A stretch of DNA of 42,303 bases from an uncultured Anaerolineae bacterium (GCA_937922795.1 CALAJK010000070.1:1-42303), one strand, 5' to 3'. Positions 24,858 through 33,629 are shown, numbered from the stretch's first letter. Translations and numbers: made by a program. The notes: a model not told the origin generated them from the letters alone.

Positions 24858-26027
24858 GTGGACGAACCTTCGTTTTCTCGTCAGCCATCAGTCGAAGAAC
24901 GGCGCAAAAGCCGCGCACGTGAGCGCCACGAGCGCCGCAAATCCCGTCAAACCGCCATGGCTCAACCGAGCGGCGCGGCGCGCCCGGTGCGCCAGCTTCG
25001 GCCAGCGGGCGGGTGGCAGATGCCCCAAATCCGCCTGCCCCATGGGCAGTTTTTGCTCTACGGCGCAGCCGGCGTCGTTGCAATACTGGCGGTCGTTCTG
25101 CTGTTGGGTCAGTTGAAGAACGATCAATCCCCCGCCAGTGCCAACGCGATCTGGTTGGGCACTGAATGGACGTATGACCAGCCCACCGATGAGGCGCTGC
25201 GCTCCCTGGCCGGCCGGCTGCGCGACCACCAGATCGGCACGGTCTACGCCTGGGTGAGCCTGCTGCAGCCCAACGGCGCCTGGTCGGATACTCTCAAACT
25301 AGACAACGTGCGCGCCTTCACCGATCGCTTTCGGCAGGCCTACCCCCAAATGACGCTGTACGGCTGGCTGAGCGTCGCCGCCCAGAATGAGGAGGGCAAT
25401 AATCGTCTGGCAGAGGCCGCCCTGCAGCAGCAGGTCGCCGACTTCAGCGCCCGTTTGGCGCGCGAACTGGGCTTTGACGGCGTTTTCCTGAACATCGTGC
25501 CCGTCGGCAACGGCGACGAAGGCTATCTGGGCTTGCTGCGCAGGGTACGCCAGAGCATCGGCGACAGCACGCCGCTGGCCGTGGCTGTCCCGCCGGACTG
25601 GACGCCCGACGATCCAGACGTGCCCCAGCCGCCGTTGATCGCGCCCGGCACGGTGTGGGAGACCGCTTATAAACAGCGGGTGGCGCTCATCGCCGATCAA
25701 ATGGTCATCACTGCCTACAACAGCGGCCTGACCAGCGCTATTGACTACACTGCCTGGGTCGCCTATCAAGTGCGCACGTTTGCGCAGTCCCTGGCTGAAT
25801 TGGAAACCAACACTGACTTGCTCATCGGCGTACCGTCTTACGATACCGTCTCCGATGAGCACGATCCGGCCGTGGAGAATATCCTCACGGCGGCGACCGG
25901 CATTCGGGATGGGCTGGCGCAAGCCGGCAGCGCCGCCAGCTACGTGCGCGGCGCTGCCATCTACGCCGAGTGGGACACCGACGACGACGATTGGCGGCAG
26001 TTCAAGAATAGCTGGGTCAACCGCTGA
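24858..26027 (+). CDS. Membrane-anchored glycosidase-like TIM-barrel protein
   Basis: A 389-residue protein. A highly basic cytoplasmic segment (residues 1-60, with ERRKSRARERHERRKSR) precedes one TM helix, FLLYGAAGVVAILAVVLLLG, and an extracytoplasmic domain of about 300 residues. That domain resembles GH18-type or related barrels: GTEWTYDQPTDEAL, MTLYGWLSVAAQ, LGFDGVFLNIVPVGNGDEGY and MVITAYNSGL. The GH18 D-x-x-D-x-D-x-E acid is not visible at the GFDGVFLNIV strand, so it may be non-catalytic or belong to another barrel family. GTG 24858 is preceded by GAGGG. It ends the operon and overlaps the convergent peptidase gene by 11 nt. Confidence 0.65.
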   Translation: MDEPSFSRQPSVEERRKSRARERHERRKSRQTAMAQPSGAARPVRQLRPAGGWQMPQIRLPHGQFLLYGAAGVVAILAVVLLLGQLKNDQSPASANAIWLGTEWTYDQPTDEALRSLAGRLRDHQIGTVYAWVSLLQPNGAWSDTLKLDNVRAFTDRFRQAYPQMTLYGWLSVAAQNEEGNNRLAEAALQQQVADFSARLARELGFDGVFLNIVPVGNGDEGYLGLLRRVRQSIGDSTPLAVAVPPDWTPDDPDVPQPPLIAPGTVWETAYKQRVALIADQMVITAYNSGLTSAIDYTAWVAYQVRTFAQSLAELETNTDLLIGVPSYDTVSDEHDPAVENILTAATGIRDGLAQAGSAASYVRGAAIYAEWDTDDDDWRQFKNSWVNR

Positions 26028-27402
26028 GGCCTGCCCGCCCCATCTGGCCGACGATCTGGCTCAGGCAGATCGCCGTCCGAATACCGCGATAGAACATGTC
26101 AATGCGGTAGCCCTCGTCTGGCCCGTGCGCGCCGTCGCTGCGCAGGCCGAAACCCATCAGCACGACCGGCAGGCCTAATTCGCGCTGGAGATCAGCCACC
26201 ACCGGCAGCGTGCCGCCGCCGCGCTCGAAGACCGGCCGCCGCTCCCAACCGCGCTCATAGGCCGCGCAGGCGGCTTCCATGGCCGGCGAGTCCAGCCGGG
26301 TCAGCGCCGGATACGCCTGGGCGATTAGCCGCACCTCGCTGCGCACCGCCGCCGGCGTCAGTCGCGCCACATACTCACGCACCTGCTGGTAAACGCGGCT
26401 TGGGGTCTGGTTGGCCACCAACCGGCAGCTGATCTTGGCCAGCGCCCGCGCCGGCAGCACCGTCTTCGCCCCGGCGCCGGCAAACCCGCCGGACAGCCCA
26501 TTCACTTCCAGCGTCGGGCGCGCGCCGACGCGCTCGTGCAGCGCATAACCCGGCTCGCCCCAGAAGCGCGTCACGCCGGTCTCCTGCGCCCACTGCGCCT
26601 CTGTCGGCGCGCTGCGCGCCAGTTCCGCCCGTTCCGCTTCTGACAGCGGCAGCACATCGTCGTAAAACCCCGGCACGGCCACGCGGCCTTCAGCATCATG
26701 CAGCGCCGCCACGATCTCCGCCAGCGCCTGCGCCGGGTTGTAGACGATGCCGCCGTAACCGCCGCTGTGCAGATCGTGCTTGGGCCCCCACACCTCAATT
26801 TCCATATAGGCCATGCCGCGCAGGCCGTAGACGATCGTCGGCTGCTCTGGAGTGTGCATCCCTGTGTCCGAGATCACGCACATGTCGGCGCGCAGGCGTT
26901 CGCGCTGCGCTGCCAGCACCGCCCCCAGATGCGGCGTGCCGATCTCCTCTTCGCCTTCGATCAGAAACTTCAGGTTGACCGGCGCGCCGCCAGCCGCCAG
27001 CAGCGCCTCAGCCGCTTTGATCTGGGCGAACACCTGCCCTTTGTCATCGGATGCCCCACGCGCCACCAGCCGGCCGTCGCGTTCGACTGGCTCGAACGGA
27101 TCGCTCGTCCAGCCGTCCTCCAGCGCCGCCGGCTGCACATCGTAGTGACCGTAGATCAGCATCGTCGGCGCACTCAGACCAGCTCCCAGCCATTCGCCGT
27201 ACACAACTGGATGGCCAGGGGTAGGGATGATCTCGACCGTTTGCATCCCGATGCGCCGCAGATCGGCGGCCACCCACTCGGCGGCACGGCGCACATCGCC
27301 GGCGCGCTCCGGCAGCGTGCTGACGCTGGGGATGCGCAGCAACTCTTTCAACTGATCGAGGAAACGCGGCGCGTGTGCAGCAGCGTACTCGTGGGGATTC
27401 AT
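26017..27402 (-). CDS. M20 family metallopeptidase (dipeptidase), copy 1
   Basis: A 461-residue M20A/M20F zinc dipeptidase (CNDP/DapE-like). YGHYDVQPAALEDGW supplies the first metal His and Asp, GASDDKGQ the bridging Asp, and IEGEEEIGTP the catalytic Glu and metal Glu. The C-terminal metal His is within SDGAHGPDE. Substrates would be dipeptides or acylated amino acids. No signal peptide, so cytoplasmic. It is highly similar along its length to the upstream gene, whose stop it overlaps by four nt (ATGA), making a two-gene tandem with coupled translation. Confidence 0.92.
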   Translation of the reverse strand: MNPHEYAAAHAPRFLDQLKELLRIPSVSTLPERAGDVRRAAEWVAADLRRIGMQTVEIIPTPGHPVVYGEWLGAGLSAPTMLIYGHYDVQPAALEDGWTSDPFEPVERDGRLVARGASDDKGQVFAQIKAAEALLAAGGAPVNLKFLIEGEEEIGTPHLGAVLAAQRERLRADMCVISDTGMHTPEQPTIVYGLRGMAYMEIEVWGPKHDLHSGGYGGIVYNPAQALAEIVAALHDAEGRVAVPGFYDDVLPLSEAERAELARSAPTEAQWAQETGVTRFWGEPGYALHERVGARPTLEVNGLSGGFAGAGAKTVLPARALAKISCRLVANQTPSRVYQQVREYVARLTPAAVRSEVRLIAQAYPALTRLDSPAMEAACAAYERGWERRPVFERGGGTLPVVADLQRELGLPVVLMGFGLRSDGAHGPDEGYRIDMFYRGIRTAICLSQIVGQMGRAGLSG

Positions 27403-28763
27403 CGCTGCGCCAATTCCTGGTAGAAAGCGATGGCAGTGTGGATGCCGCGTCGGAACAGCTCCAGGCCGTAATGCTCATCCGGCCCATGCGCTCCATCATC
27501 GTTCAGGCCGAATCCCATCAAAACCACCGGCAGCCTCAGTTCGCGTTGGAAGCTGGTCACGATCGGGATGCTGCCGCCCTCGCGCATGAACGCTGGCCGC
27601 GCGCCCCATCCCTTCTCATAAGCAGCGATGGCGGCCTGCATAGCTGGCGTATGCCGGTCAACCCACGCCGGCCCGCTGCCTTGGAGCAGCCGCAGTTCGC
27701 TGCGCACCGTGGGCGGCGTGATGCTGGCGACGTAATCGCGGATGCGCTCATAGATGCGCTGCGGATCCTGGTTCGCCACCAGCCGGCAGCTAATCTTGGC
27801 CAGCGCTCGCGCTGGCAGCACCGTCTTGAAACCCGCGCCGGCGAACCCACCGGACAGGCCGTTGATCTCCAGCGTCGGGCGCGCGCCGATGCGCTCGTGC
27901 AAATGGTAATCCGGCTCGCCCCAGGGCTGCGGCGCGCCCGTCATCCGCCGCCATTCTGCTTCGGTCAGGGCCGTCTTGGCCAGCTCGGCGCGCTCATCGT
28001 CAGCCAGCGGCAGCACTTCATCGTAGAAGCCGGGCACGGCCACGCTGCCATCTGGCCGGTGCAGCGCCGCCACGATCTCGGCCAGCGCCTGCGCCGGGTT
28101 ATGCACCGTGCCGCCAAACTGGCCGCTGTGCAAATCGTGGGATGGGCCTGTCACCTCCAGCTCCATGCCCACTAGGCCGCGCAGCGCATAGATGATGGCC
28201 GGCTGGTCTATCGCCGGCATACCGCCATCCGAGATGACGCAAACATCGGCTTTCAACCGGTCACGGTACGTTTGAACGACCGTGTTCAGGTTAGGCGATC
28301 CGATCTCTTCCTCGCCCTCAACGATGAACTTCAGATTCACCGGTGACTGACCTTCGTCAAGCAGCGCCTCAGCCGCCTTCATATGCGCGAACACCTGCCC
28401 CTTGTCGTCCGAGGATCCGCGCGCGTACAAGAAGCCGTCGCGCTCGACCGGCTCGAACGGGTCGCTCGTCCAGCCGTCCTCCAGCGCCGCCGGCTGCACA
28501 TCATAGTGGCCGTAGATCAGCACCGTCGGCGCATTCGGGCCGGCGCCCAGCCATTCGCCGTACACGACTGGGTGACGCGGCGTCGGGATGATCTCCACCA
28601 CCTTCATGCCCGCGCGGCGCAGATCGGCGGCCACCCACTCGGCGGCGCGGCGCACATCGTCAGTGCGTTCCGGATCCGTGCTGACACTGGGGATGCGAAT
28701 GAACGCTTTCAACTGCTCGACAAAACGGCTGAACTGGGCGCTGATGTACTCATCGGGTCTCAT
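27399..28763 (-). CDS. M20 family metallopeptidase (dipeptidase), copy 2
   Basis: A 454-residue paralogue of copy 1. All metal and catalytic motifs are kept: YGHYDVQPAALEDGW, GSSDDKGQ, VEGEEEIGSP and DDGAHGPDE. ATG 28763 is chosen over the upstream in-frame Met at 28823 because GGAGA precedes it and the product then starts MRPDEYISAQFSRF, aligning with copy 1's MNPHEYAAAHAPRF. Some blocks are almost identical at DNA level, such as around 27090-27170 versus 28450-28535, which points to a recent duplication or gene conversion. Different substrate preference of the two copies is possible but unseen. Confidence 0.92.
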   Translation of the reverse strand: MRPDEYISAQFSRFVEQLKAFIRIPSVSTDPERTDDVRRAAEWVAADLRRAGMKVVEIIPTPRHPVVYGEWLGAGPNAPTVLIYGHYDVQPAALEDGWTSDPFEPVERDGFLYARGSSDDKGQVFAHMKAAEALLDEGQSPVNLKFIVEGEEEIGSPNLNTVVQTYRDRLKADVCVISDGGMPAIDQPAIIYALRGLVGMELEVTGPSHDLHSGQFGGTVHNPAQALAEIVAALHRPDGSVAVPGFYDEVLPLADDERAELAKTALTEAEWRRMTGAPQPWGEPDYHLHERIGARPTLEINGLSGGFAGAGFKTVLPARALAKISCRLVANQDPQRIYERIRDYVASITPPTVRSELRLLQGSGPAWVDRHTPAMQAAIAAYEKGWGARPAFMREGGSIPIVTSFQRELRLPVVLMGFGLNDDGAHGPDEHYGLELFRRGIHTAIAFYQELAQR

Positions 28764-28794
28764 CAAGTCTCCATCCTGGTTAGCGCAGAGCGCT

Positions 28795-28851
28795 TCACTG
28801 TTGTGCGGCGGCCAAGGCCGCATACTCCCGGTAAAAAGCGATCATATCCAT
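28795..28851 (-). pseudogene. Possible C-terminal scrap of a third M20 peptidase
   Basis: Between copy 2 and the LLM gene, the minus strand reads MDMIAFYREYAALAAAQQ and a stop. It resembles the end of copy 2 (GIHTAIAFYQELAQR) in the A-F-Y-x-E/Q motif. It has no ribosome site and is 18 codons long. The match is short and could be chance. Confidence 0.3.
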
Positions 28852-28872
28852 GATCGTATCAGGCCTACAGTT

Positions 28873-29895
28873 TCAATGAGCAAAAGCCTTGGCCGCGCTC
28901 TCCCAGATCAGTTTTTTATCTTCATCGTCCGGCGCGAAGGGAAAGTAGTATCCCACCCGGTCCAGCAGGCCATCATAGCGCTCGCGCACCTTGTACGGCA
29001 GCTCATCCGGCGCGGCGACGACGGCGAACGTCTCCAGCATCTCATCGCTGATCTCCGTCCACAGCTCTGCCCAGCGGCCATCGCGGATCAGCGCGTTCAG
29101 CCGGTCGGCCAGATCGCCCCAGCCGTGGGTTTGCAGGACAGCATTATAGCTGGGCGTGCTGGCGTAAAAGGCGATCTGCGACTTGGCCATGATGGCATTG
29201 TTCTGCATCTCTTCAGCGTTGCGGCCGGTGACGACGAAGATGGCGCAGGTCAGCGCCACATCGGCCCGTGAGCGCCCGGCCTTGCGCGCGCCGGCTTCGA
29301 TGCTGGGGATGATGAGTTCTTTGAGATAGCGAACCGTATGAAACGCGTGGACATGAAAACCCTGGCAGTATTCGCCGGCCAGCCGGCACAGTCCCTCGTT
29401 CACCCCGGCGATGTATATGGGCACTTCCCAGTAGGGCATAGGGTTGGGCGAGAAAAAAGGCGTCATCAACGTGAACTTGTAGTGTTCGCCCAGATAGCGC
29501 AGCGGGACGCCGTTCTGCCAGGTGTTCCAGATCGCCCGCAGCGACTCGATGTATTCGCGCAGGCGCGGCACCGGCGCCGTCCACTCGGTGCTGAAACGTT
29601 TGGTGATGTGCGGCTTGACCTGCGTCCCCAGACCCAGGATGAAGCGGCCTTTTGACTGTTCTGCCAGATCCCAGGCGATGTTGGCGACGACCATCGGGCT
29701 GCGCGGAAATGCGACCGCGATCGCCGTGCCGAGCGTGATCCGGCGAGTGGTGAAAGCGGCATGCGTCAGCGGCAGAAACGGATTATGCGCCGTCTCCGCC
29801 GTCCACAGGCCGTCAAAGCCATATGCTTCTACCTGCCGCGCGATGTCGCCTGCCTTGTTCAAATCATCTGGAAAAATCGTCACATCAAATTTCAT
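28873..29895 (-). CDS. LLM-class (F420-dependent type) oxidoreductase
   Basis: A 340-residue luciferase-like TIM-barrel oxidoreductase. FPDDLNKAGDIARQVEAYGF, FDGLWTAETAHNPFLPL, RITLGTAIAVAFPRSPM and GRFILGLGTQVKPHI are the family strand-helix marks, with the active-site pocket at WTAETAH. The closest type I know is the F420-dependent group (TIGR03617-like); flavin rather than F420 is possible. ATG 29895 is preferred over an in-frame Met at 29916 because AAAGGA lies upstream. An extended -10 promoter is at 29925-29933. It is divergent from the kinase/nucleotidyltransferase gene. Confidence 0.88.
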   Translation of the reverse strand: MKFDVTIFPDDLNKAGDIARQVEAYGFDGLWTAETAHNPFLPLTHAAFTTRRITLGTAIAVAFPRSPMVVANIAWDLAEQSKGRFILGLGTQVKPHITKRFSTEWTAPVPRLREYIESLRAIWNTWQNGVPLRYLGEHYKFTLMTPFFSPNPMPYWEVPIYIAGVNEGLCRLAGEYCQGFHVHAFHTVRYLKELIIPSIEAGARKAGRSRADVALTCAIFVVTGRNAEEMQNNAIMAKSQIAFYASTPSYNAVLQTHGWGDLADRLNALIRDGRWAELWTEISDEMLETFAVVAAPDELPYKVRERYDGLLDRVGYYFPFAPDDEDKKLIWESAAKAFAH

Positions 29896-29924
29896 AGAGC
29901 ATCCTTTCCATCCCAAGCGGGCTG

Positions 29925-29933
29925 ATTATAACA
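29925..29933 (-). promoter_or_regulatory. Extended -10 promoter of the LLM gene
   Basis: The minus strand reads TGTTATAAT (TG-n-TATAAT), a perfect extended -10. The -35 region is poor, as allowed for this class. Predicted start about 29918, leader about 23 nt. Confidence 0.6.
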
Positions 29934-30046
29934 CGAAAGACTGCGCGTGATCGGAGTCCAGCCAGCACAGCGCGGAAAGTCAGTTATCGCTACAATAAAG
30001 CCAACATCTGTCTGCATGCTCAACTGCTGCACCGAGGAGTTGTGAC

Positions 30047-31969
30047 TTGAAGATCTTCGTTCCAGGGCGCATCTGTTTGCTAGGCGAACATTCGGATTGG
30101 GCGGGCGGCTACCGGCGCATCAACGCTCAGATCGAGAAGGGGTTCGCCCTCATCAGCGGCACCAACCAGGGCATTTACGCTGAGGTCGAGCCGCATCCCG
30201 ACTCGCTAGTCTTGACCTCGACCACCCCCGATGGCGAAACCCACGGCCCCTACACAATCCCAATGGAACCTGCGGCGCTGATAGCAGAGGCCGAGCGCGG
30301 CGGCTTCTGGAGCTACATCGCCGGAGTCGCCTATGAAGTCCTCACGCACTACCATGTGCGGGGGCTGATCATCAACAACTACAAGACCGACCTGCCGGTG
30401 AAAAAGGGATTATCCTCCAGCGCCGCCATCTGCGTGCTGACCGCCCGCGCCTTCAACCGGATCTACGACCTGAAAATGACGGTGCGCGGCGAGATGGAGA
30501 TGGCCTATCGCGGCGAAATTCTGACGCCGTCGCGCTGTGGACGTCTCGATCAGGGCTGTGCCTTCGGCACGCGCCCGGTGTTGATGACCTTTGATGGCGA
30601 CCGGCTGGACACTACCGAACTGCGCGTGAAACACGACCTGCACTTTGTCATCGTGGACTTGCAGGCGCACAAAGACACGATGGAAATCCTGGCGCGGCTG
30701 AACCGCTGCTACCCGTTCGCCGATAACGAGATGGAGCGCGGCGTCCAGGAACTCCTGGGGCCGATCAACAAGCGCATCGTCCACCAGGCAGTGGAGGCGC
30801 TGCAAGAGGCTGACGCCGAACGGTTAGGCGCGCTGATGGTCGAGGCCCAGGCCTTCTTCGACCGCTACGCGACGCCCGCCTGCCCGGAGGAGCTGACGGC
30901 GCCGGTGCTGCATCGCGTCCTCAACTATGAACCGCTGAAGCCTCACATCTGGGGCGGCAAAGGCGTTGGCTCGCAGGGCGACGGCACTGCCCAATTTCTG
31001 GCGCGCAGTGCTGCCGATCAGCAGGCCGTCATCGAGATCATCGAGCGCGACCTGCAGATGCCATGCCTCAAGCTGACGCTCTCCGCCGGCGCCAAGGTGC
31101 GCAAGGCGGTCATCCCGGCGGCGGGCTTCGGCACCCGGCTGTTCCCGGCCACCAAAGCGACCAAAAAAGAATTGTTCCCGATCATTGATCGAGACGGCAT
31201 TGCCAAACCCGCCATCCTGTTGATCGTCGAAGAAGCGCTCAACGCCGGCCTGGACGAGGTCATCATCGTCGTCCAGCAGCACGATCTGCCGGCGTTCCAA
31301 AGTTTCTTCAACGTTCAGGTGACTATCGAGAACTACAATAAGCTCCCGCGCCACTTCCAGGAGTACTCGCGCCGCCTGCTCGATATGGGGCAGCGGGTGA
31401 AGTTCGCCATCCAGACTATGCAGGAAGGGCTTGGCCATGCCGTCTACAGCGCCCGCGACCTGGTGGGCAGCGAGCCGTTCCTGCTGATGCTCGGCGACCA
31501 TATCTACCGCTCGGATGGCGAACGCTCCTGCGCCCAGCAGCTCATTGACGCTTACAATCAGCACAGCATCAGCGTTGTCGGCGTGCGGCGCACGCCGGAG
31601 AACCTACTGGCCAACTTCGGCACCGTGACGGGTTTCTGGCTGGACTCCGACCATCTGCTCAACATTACCGAATTCGCCGAGAAGCCAACGGTGGAATATG
31701 CTCGCGAGAACCTGCACACGCCCGGCCTGCCAGATGGCGAATATCTGACGCTGTTCGGCCAGTACATCATCAAACCGCAGGTGTTCGATTACCTGGAGGA
31801 GCATATTCAGAACAATGTGCGCGAGCGCGGCGAGTTCCAGCTCACTTCAGCGCTCGACCGGCTGCGCCGCGAGGATGGCTTTCTGGGGTTGGTCATGGAC
31901 GGCAAGCGCTACGACATCGGCCTGCCCGATCACTACTTGGAAACGCTGCAAACTTTCCGCCAGGGGTGA
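30047..31969 (+). CDS. GHMP sugar kinase / sugar-1-phosphate nucleotidyltransferase fusion
   Basis: A 640-residue two-domain enzyme. Residues 1-345 are a GHMP kinase: sugar-binding GRICLLGEHSDWAGGY, ATP loop KKGLSSSAAICVL (about 118-130) and GGKGVGSQGDGTAQF. Residues 350-640 are a GalU/RmlA-like nucleotidyltransferase: AVIPAAGFGTRLFPATKATK, then LFPIIDRDGIAKPAILL, LLMLGDHIYRSDG and GRY-like GKRYDIGLPDHYLETL. The pair would phosphorylate a free sugar at C1 and convert the product to an NDP-sugar, a salvage route. The sugar is not readable; galactose, glucuronate, or fucose-like sugars are candidates. The start is TTG, seven nt after GAGGAG (30034-30039). An aldo/keto reductase follows 40 nt downstream. 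Confidence 0.88.
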   Translation: MKIFVPGRICLLGEHSDWAGGYRRINAQIEKGFALISGTNQGIYAEVEPHPDSLVLTSTTPDGETHGPYTIPMEPAALIAEAERGGFWSYIAGVAYEVLTHYHVRGLIINNYKTDLPVKKGLSSSAAICVLTARAFNRIYDLKMTVRGEMEMAYRGEILTPSRCGRLDQGCAFGTRPVLMTFDGDRLDTTELRVKHDLHFVIVDLQAHKDTMEILARLNRCYPFADNEMERGVQELLGPINKRIVHQAVEALQEADAERLGALMVEAQAFFDRYATPACPEELTAPVLHRVLNYEPLKPHIWGGKGVGSQGDGTAQFLARSAADQQAVIEIIERDLQMPCLKLTLSAGAKVRKAVIPAAGFGTRLFPATKATKKELFPIIDRDGIAKPAILLIVEEALNAGLDEVIIVVQQHDLPAFQSFFNVQVTIENYNKLPRHFQEYSRRLLDMGQRVKFAIQTMQEGLGHAVYSARDLVGSEPFLLMLGDHIYRSDGERSCAQQLIDAYNQHSISVVGVRRTPENLLANFGTVTGFWLDSDHLLNITEFAEKPTVEYARENLHTPGLPDGEYLTLFGQYIIKPQVFDYLEEHIQNNVRERGEFQLTSALDRLRREDGFLGLVMDGKRYDIGLPDHYLETLQTFRQG

Positions 31970-32009
31970 CCGGCGGAACGGATGGCTGCCGCTATAAAGG
32001 AGAATTTCT

Positions 32010-33095
32010 ATGCAGTACCGTACGTTAGGACGTTCCGGGCTGATCGTCAGCGCGCTGTCGCTGGGGACAATGCAGTTCGGCAAGGCCATGAACATGGGCG
32101 GCCTTGATCAAGAAGCTACGACGGCGATGATCAAATTCGCGCTCGACCATGGCATCAATTTCATTGACACTGCCGATGTCTACAGCCGGGGCGAGAGCGA
32201 AACGCTGGTGGGCGAAGCTATCAAGGGCATCCGCGAGGAGCTGGTGATCGCCACCAAAATGCGCCTGCCGATGAGCGATACCAACTTCAACCGCAGCGGC
32301 GCGCACCGGGTGAATATCCTGCGCGGCGTTGAGAGCAGCCTGCGCCGCCTGCAAACTGACTACATCGACCTGTACCAGGTGCACGGCTGGGACAGCACCA
32401 CGCCGCTGGAAGAGACGCTGCGGACGCTAGATGACCTGGTGCGCCAGGGCAAGGTGCGCTACATCGGCCTGAGCAACTATCTGGCCTGGCAGGCAGCCAT
32501 CGCTTTGGGCATCCAGGAACGGCTGGGGCTGGAACCATTCGTCACCGCCCAGATGTACTACAGCCTGGTTGGGCGCGACTTGGAACACGATTGGCTGGCC
32601 TTCGCCGAGTATACCGGCATGGGCATCCTGGTGTGGAGCGCGCTGGCTGGCGGTTTCTTGACGGGCAAATATGACCGGGGCAACCCGCCGCCGGCGGGGA
32701 CGCGCTTCGCTGAAGCGGGCCAGTTCGTGCCGTTCGATGCTGAACGCGGCTACCGCGTCATTGACGCGCTGCGCCAGGTGGCGAACCGCCACGGCGTGAG
32801 CCCGGCGCGGGTGGCGCTGGCGTGGACGCTGTCGCGCCCGGCCATCAGCAGCGTCATCATCGCGGCCCGCACCCACCACCATCTAGAAGACAACATCCTG
32901 GCCGCCGACCTGCAACTGACACCGGAGGATTTCGCGATCTTAAACACAGCCTCTGATCCCGGCACACCCTACCCAAAGTGGATGGTGCTGCAGCTCGACC
33001 AGGCTGAAGATCCGCGCCCGCGCGTCCTCAATCCGGAACGCTTCGCCGACGGCGGTCCATGGCGCGACCTGCGCGGGACGCCGTTCAAAGGCTAG
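32010..33095 (+). CDS. Aldo/keto reductase
   Basis: A 361-residue NADPH-dependent oxidoreductase. The catalytic tetrad is visible as Asp and Tyr in FIDTADVYSRGESE, Lys in LVIATKMRLP, and His in LYQVHGWDSTTPLEE. The C-terminal SSVIIAARTHHHLEDNILAA resembles the NADP-binding loop of the AKR family. It is close to the general 'YajO/GSP69-like' group. TAAAGGAG precedes the ATG. It is probably co-transcribed with the fusion kinase, which hints at sugar-aldehyde reduction, but that is inference. Confidence 0.92.
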   Translation: MQYRTLGRSGLIVSALSLGTMQFGKAMNMGGLDQEATTAMIKFALDHGINFIDTADVYSRGESETLVGEAIKGIREELVIATKMRLPMSDTNFNRSGAHRVNILRGVESSLRRLQTDYIDLYQVHGWDSTTPLEETLRTLDDLVRQGKVRYIGLSNYLAWQAAIALGIQERLGLEPFVTAQMYYSLVGRDLEHDWLAFAEYTGMGILVWSALAGGFLTGKYDRGNPPPAGTRFAEAGQFVPFDAERGYRVIDALRQVANRHGVSPARVALAWTLSRPAISSVIIAARTHHHLEDNILAADLQLTPEDFAILNTASDPGTPYPKWMVLQLDQAEDPRPRVLNPERFADGGPWRDLRGTPFKG

Positions 33096-33142
33096 ATCGG
33101 AACATTTGGCGGCACGGCTGCCTACCACCTGCAATGGGGAGT

Positions 33143-33504
33143 GTGTCCAGGCCGGCCTGTAAGCCGCCTTCTGTCGTGGGTGATCATCTATCTGGGCTTG
33201 TAGTTACCTACAAGCTCAAGCAGCCGACCCGGCGCTTTTTGTGGGACGGGTCGCCCCAATGCGCCTGCTTGGCCTTGCTCCCGGTGGGGTTTGCCTGGCC
33301 GCGAACATCACTGCCCGCGCCGGTGGTCTCTTACACCGCCGTTTCACCCTCGCTCCATGCTCGCGCATGGGGCAATACACTTCTCTGTGGCACTTGCCGT
33401 CGGGTTACCCCGCCTGGCCGTTAGCCAGCACCGTACCCTGTGGAGGGCGGACTTTCCTCCCCCCTGCTCAGGCAGGAGAGCGATCACCCGGCCAACCTGG
33501 ACAC
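33143..33504 (-). ncRNA. rnpB: RNase P RNA (bacterial type A)
   Basis: The minus strand reads GTGTCCAGG at the 5' end, pairing with CCTGGACAC at the 3' end (33143-33151) to give helix P1. Inside it is GAGGAAAGTCC (33449-33459), the conserved CR-I element, then the usual TAACGGCCAGGC-type segment, GAGGGTGAAACGG, and near the 3' end ACAGAAGGCGGCTTACAG, the conserved CR-V/J-type element. A 362-nt length fits type A RNase P RNA, the ribozyme maturing tRNA 5' ends. A TATACT box sits six nt upstream of the predicted first base. Any coding frames here are shadows. Confidence 0.95.
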
Positions 33505-33510
33505 TATTAC

Positions 33511-33516
33511 AGTATA
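33511..33516 (-). promoter_or_regulatory. -10 box of rnpB
   Basis: TATACT on the minus strand ends seven positions before the predicted first base of RNase P RNA. No clear -35 hexamer at 16-18 nt upstream. Confidence 0.45.
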
Positions 33517-33563
33517 CATTACCTGCTGAAAGGATCCTAGGGCGAAATCCGGACGCAAGGTAT

Positions 33564-33583
33564 TTTGTCTTAGCATAGACAAA
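33564..33583. repeat. Palindrome between rnpB and the transglutaminase promoter
   Basis: TTTGTCT and AGACAAA are perfect 7-bp arms around TAGCAT. It sits eight nt upstream of the -35 of the plus-strand promoter at 33591 and about 50 nt upstream of the rnpB -10. It could be an operator for either unit. Confidence 0.4.
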
Positions 33584-33590
33584 GCGAAGG

Positions 33591-33619
33591 TTGTCAGTCC
33601 ACTCGAACGCCGCTAAAAT
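33591..33619 (+). promoter_or_regulatory. Promoter of the transglutaminase gene
   Basis: TTGTCA (33591-33596), a 17-nt spacer and TAAAAT (33614-33619) match sigma-70 at five of six positions each. The predicted start is near 33626, just before the hairpin at 33630. Confidence 0.65.
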
Positions 33620-33629
33620 GGGGCGCTGT

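Noticed and set aside
33241-33578. Plus-strand open frames of 95-121 codons
   Set aside because: They lie inside or across RNase P RNA, whose conserved elements and end-pairing are clear on the minus strand.
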